44,024 nucleotides of DNA from Bacillus sp. AFS059628 (GTDB lineage Bacteria > Bacillota > Bacilli > Bacillales > Bacillaceae_G). The notes under the pieces are model-generated. The model ran no database searches and was not told the DNA's origin. It worked only from the letters and a program-made list of their open reading frames with translations. Position 1 is the first letter of the stretch; the number at the start of each line of letters is the position of its first letter. The position numbers and the translations under genes are program-made. This document shows positions 43,698 through 44,024 of the stretch, piece after piece. Location: contig NZ_NVEC01000011.1 of NCBI RefSeq assembly GCF_002571225.1, positions 1 through 44,024 of the forward strand, in the 5' to 3' direction.

Positions 43698-44024
43698 CTT
43701 TTCCCCCACTATATCTTGAAAATACATTTTTAAGATATGTCAATACTTTTTGTATGTATGCTTTTTATCTTAACAAAGAATATCTTTTGGAAAATTTCAT
43801 TTTCCTTTCATTTTTTAAGTAAGATTGAATTTTTATGAGAAAAGTTTCAGTTTTTTTTCAATTCCCTTTCAGTTATGAAACAGCATTAAATGTTCCTAAT
43901 AACTTAATAACACTATAACCGCCTGCATTACATTATCAAAAAAAAGCTATATAAACCATATTATAAAAACAATTTATAACGAATATATATGCAAAACTCC
44001 CTTCCCTAATAAAGTGAAACTTTA
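43698..44024. other. Gene-free right edge
   Basis: About 330 bases upstream of the GTPase gene. It is AT-rich with repeated TTTCAG/TTTCAATTCC-like runs. A minus-strand TTGACA at 43738-43743 lacks a -10 at normal spacing. I see no gene; any product on this side would lie outside the window. Confidence 0.5.

Noticed and set aside
43738-43743. TTGACA upstream of the GTPase gene as a promoter -35
   Set aside because: No -10-like hexamer at 16-18 bp spacing.
1-44024. Mobile elements, CRISPR arrays, phage genes, tRNA or rRNA
   Set aside because: No transposase, integrase, regularly spaced repeats, structural phage gene or tRNA-like sequence was seen on either strand; I could not run a covariance search, so an isolated tRNA cannot be excluded absolutely.

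Overview
The window is AT-rich, densely coding chromosomal DNA from a Bacillus cereus-group bacterium (B. cereus, B. thuringiensis or B. anthracis type). The best evidence is a phosphatidylinositol-specific phospholipase C with the familiar B. cereus sequence, two exact matches to the PlcR operator (TATGNAN4TNCATA), a bacillibactin-type feu operon with a Fur box, csoR-copZ-copA genes, and AGGAGG-type ribosome binding sites with strong T-tailed terminators. I see no rRNA, tRNA, CRISPR array, insertion sequence, prophage or integrase. This is core and lineage-level accessory chromosome, not a mobile island.

Layout. 1-3060: metallophosphoesterase, formate/nitrite-type channel, HU-like protein and an acetyltransferase. 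3083-6415: copper homeostasis genes csoR, copZ and copA with CsoR-like boxes. 6600-7960: a stand-alone methionine-binding lipoprotein (metQ) behind a SAM-I riboswitch. 8068-8295: a small exported protein. 8504-13470: ferric-siderophore operon feuA-feuB-feuC-ATPase-besA with a sigma-A promoter overlapped by a Fur box. 13545-16505: DNA repair, with exoA and the convergent adaA-adaB-alkA adaptive-response operon. 16511-21328: pepT, a YczE-type membrane protein, a small secreted protein, a histidine phosphatase with an alpha/beta hydrolase, and a VOC protein. 21733-24453: a membrane-anchored PAS-GGDEF-EAL protein.

24553-27906 is a four-gene minus-strand cluster (sugar-nucleotide 4,6-dehydratase, NAD-dependent reductase, small DUF6572-like protein, MurG paralogue) that looks like a surface or spore glycan pathway. 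28196-32452 holds a DUF2515 protein overlapping a membrane protein, a YfmQ-like protein, a decayed lrgA/lrgB (holin/antiholin-like) remnant, a MocR-type regulator and two tiny genes. 32811-36901 is a PlcR-linked virulence block: PI-PLC, a subtilisin-like protease and a LysM cell-wall hydrolase. 37162-43697 holds a Cys-rich FAD oxidoreductase, an LtaS-type lipoteichoic acid synthase and a 927-residue TPR/dynamin-like GTPase.

The less ordinary points are: a microhomology-type deletion fusing lrgA to lrgB; a small ORF with a strong ribosome binding site in the metQ leader that runs into metQ; a CsoR-like box and a terminator placed between copZ and copA; an EAL domain in which the Asp of the LKID motif is Pro; a GTPase whose G3 motif lacks its Asp; and a 20-bp perfect terminator-like hairpin between two divergent genes. 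I do not see a clearly new defence or mobile system. The glycan cluster and the TPR-GTPase are the best candidates for undescribed biology.
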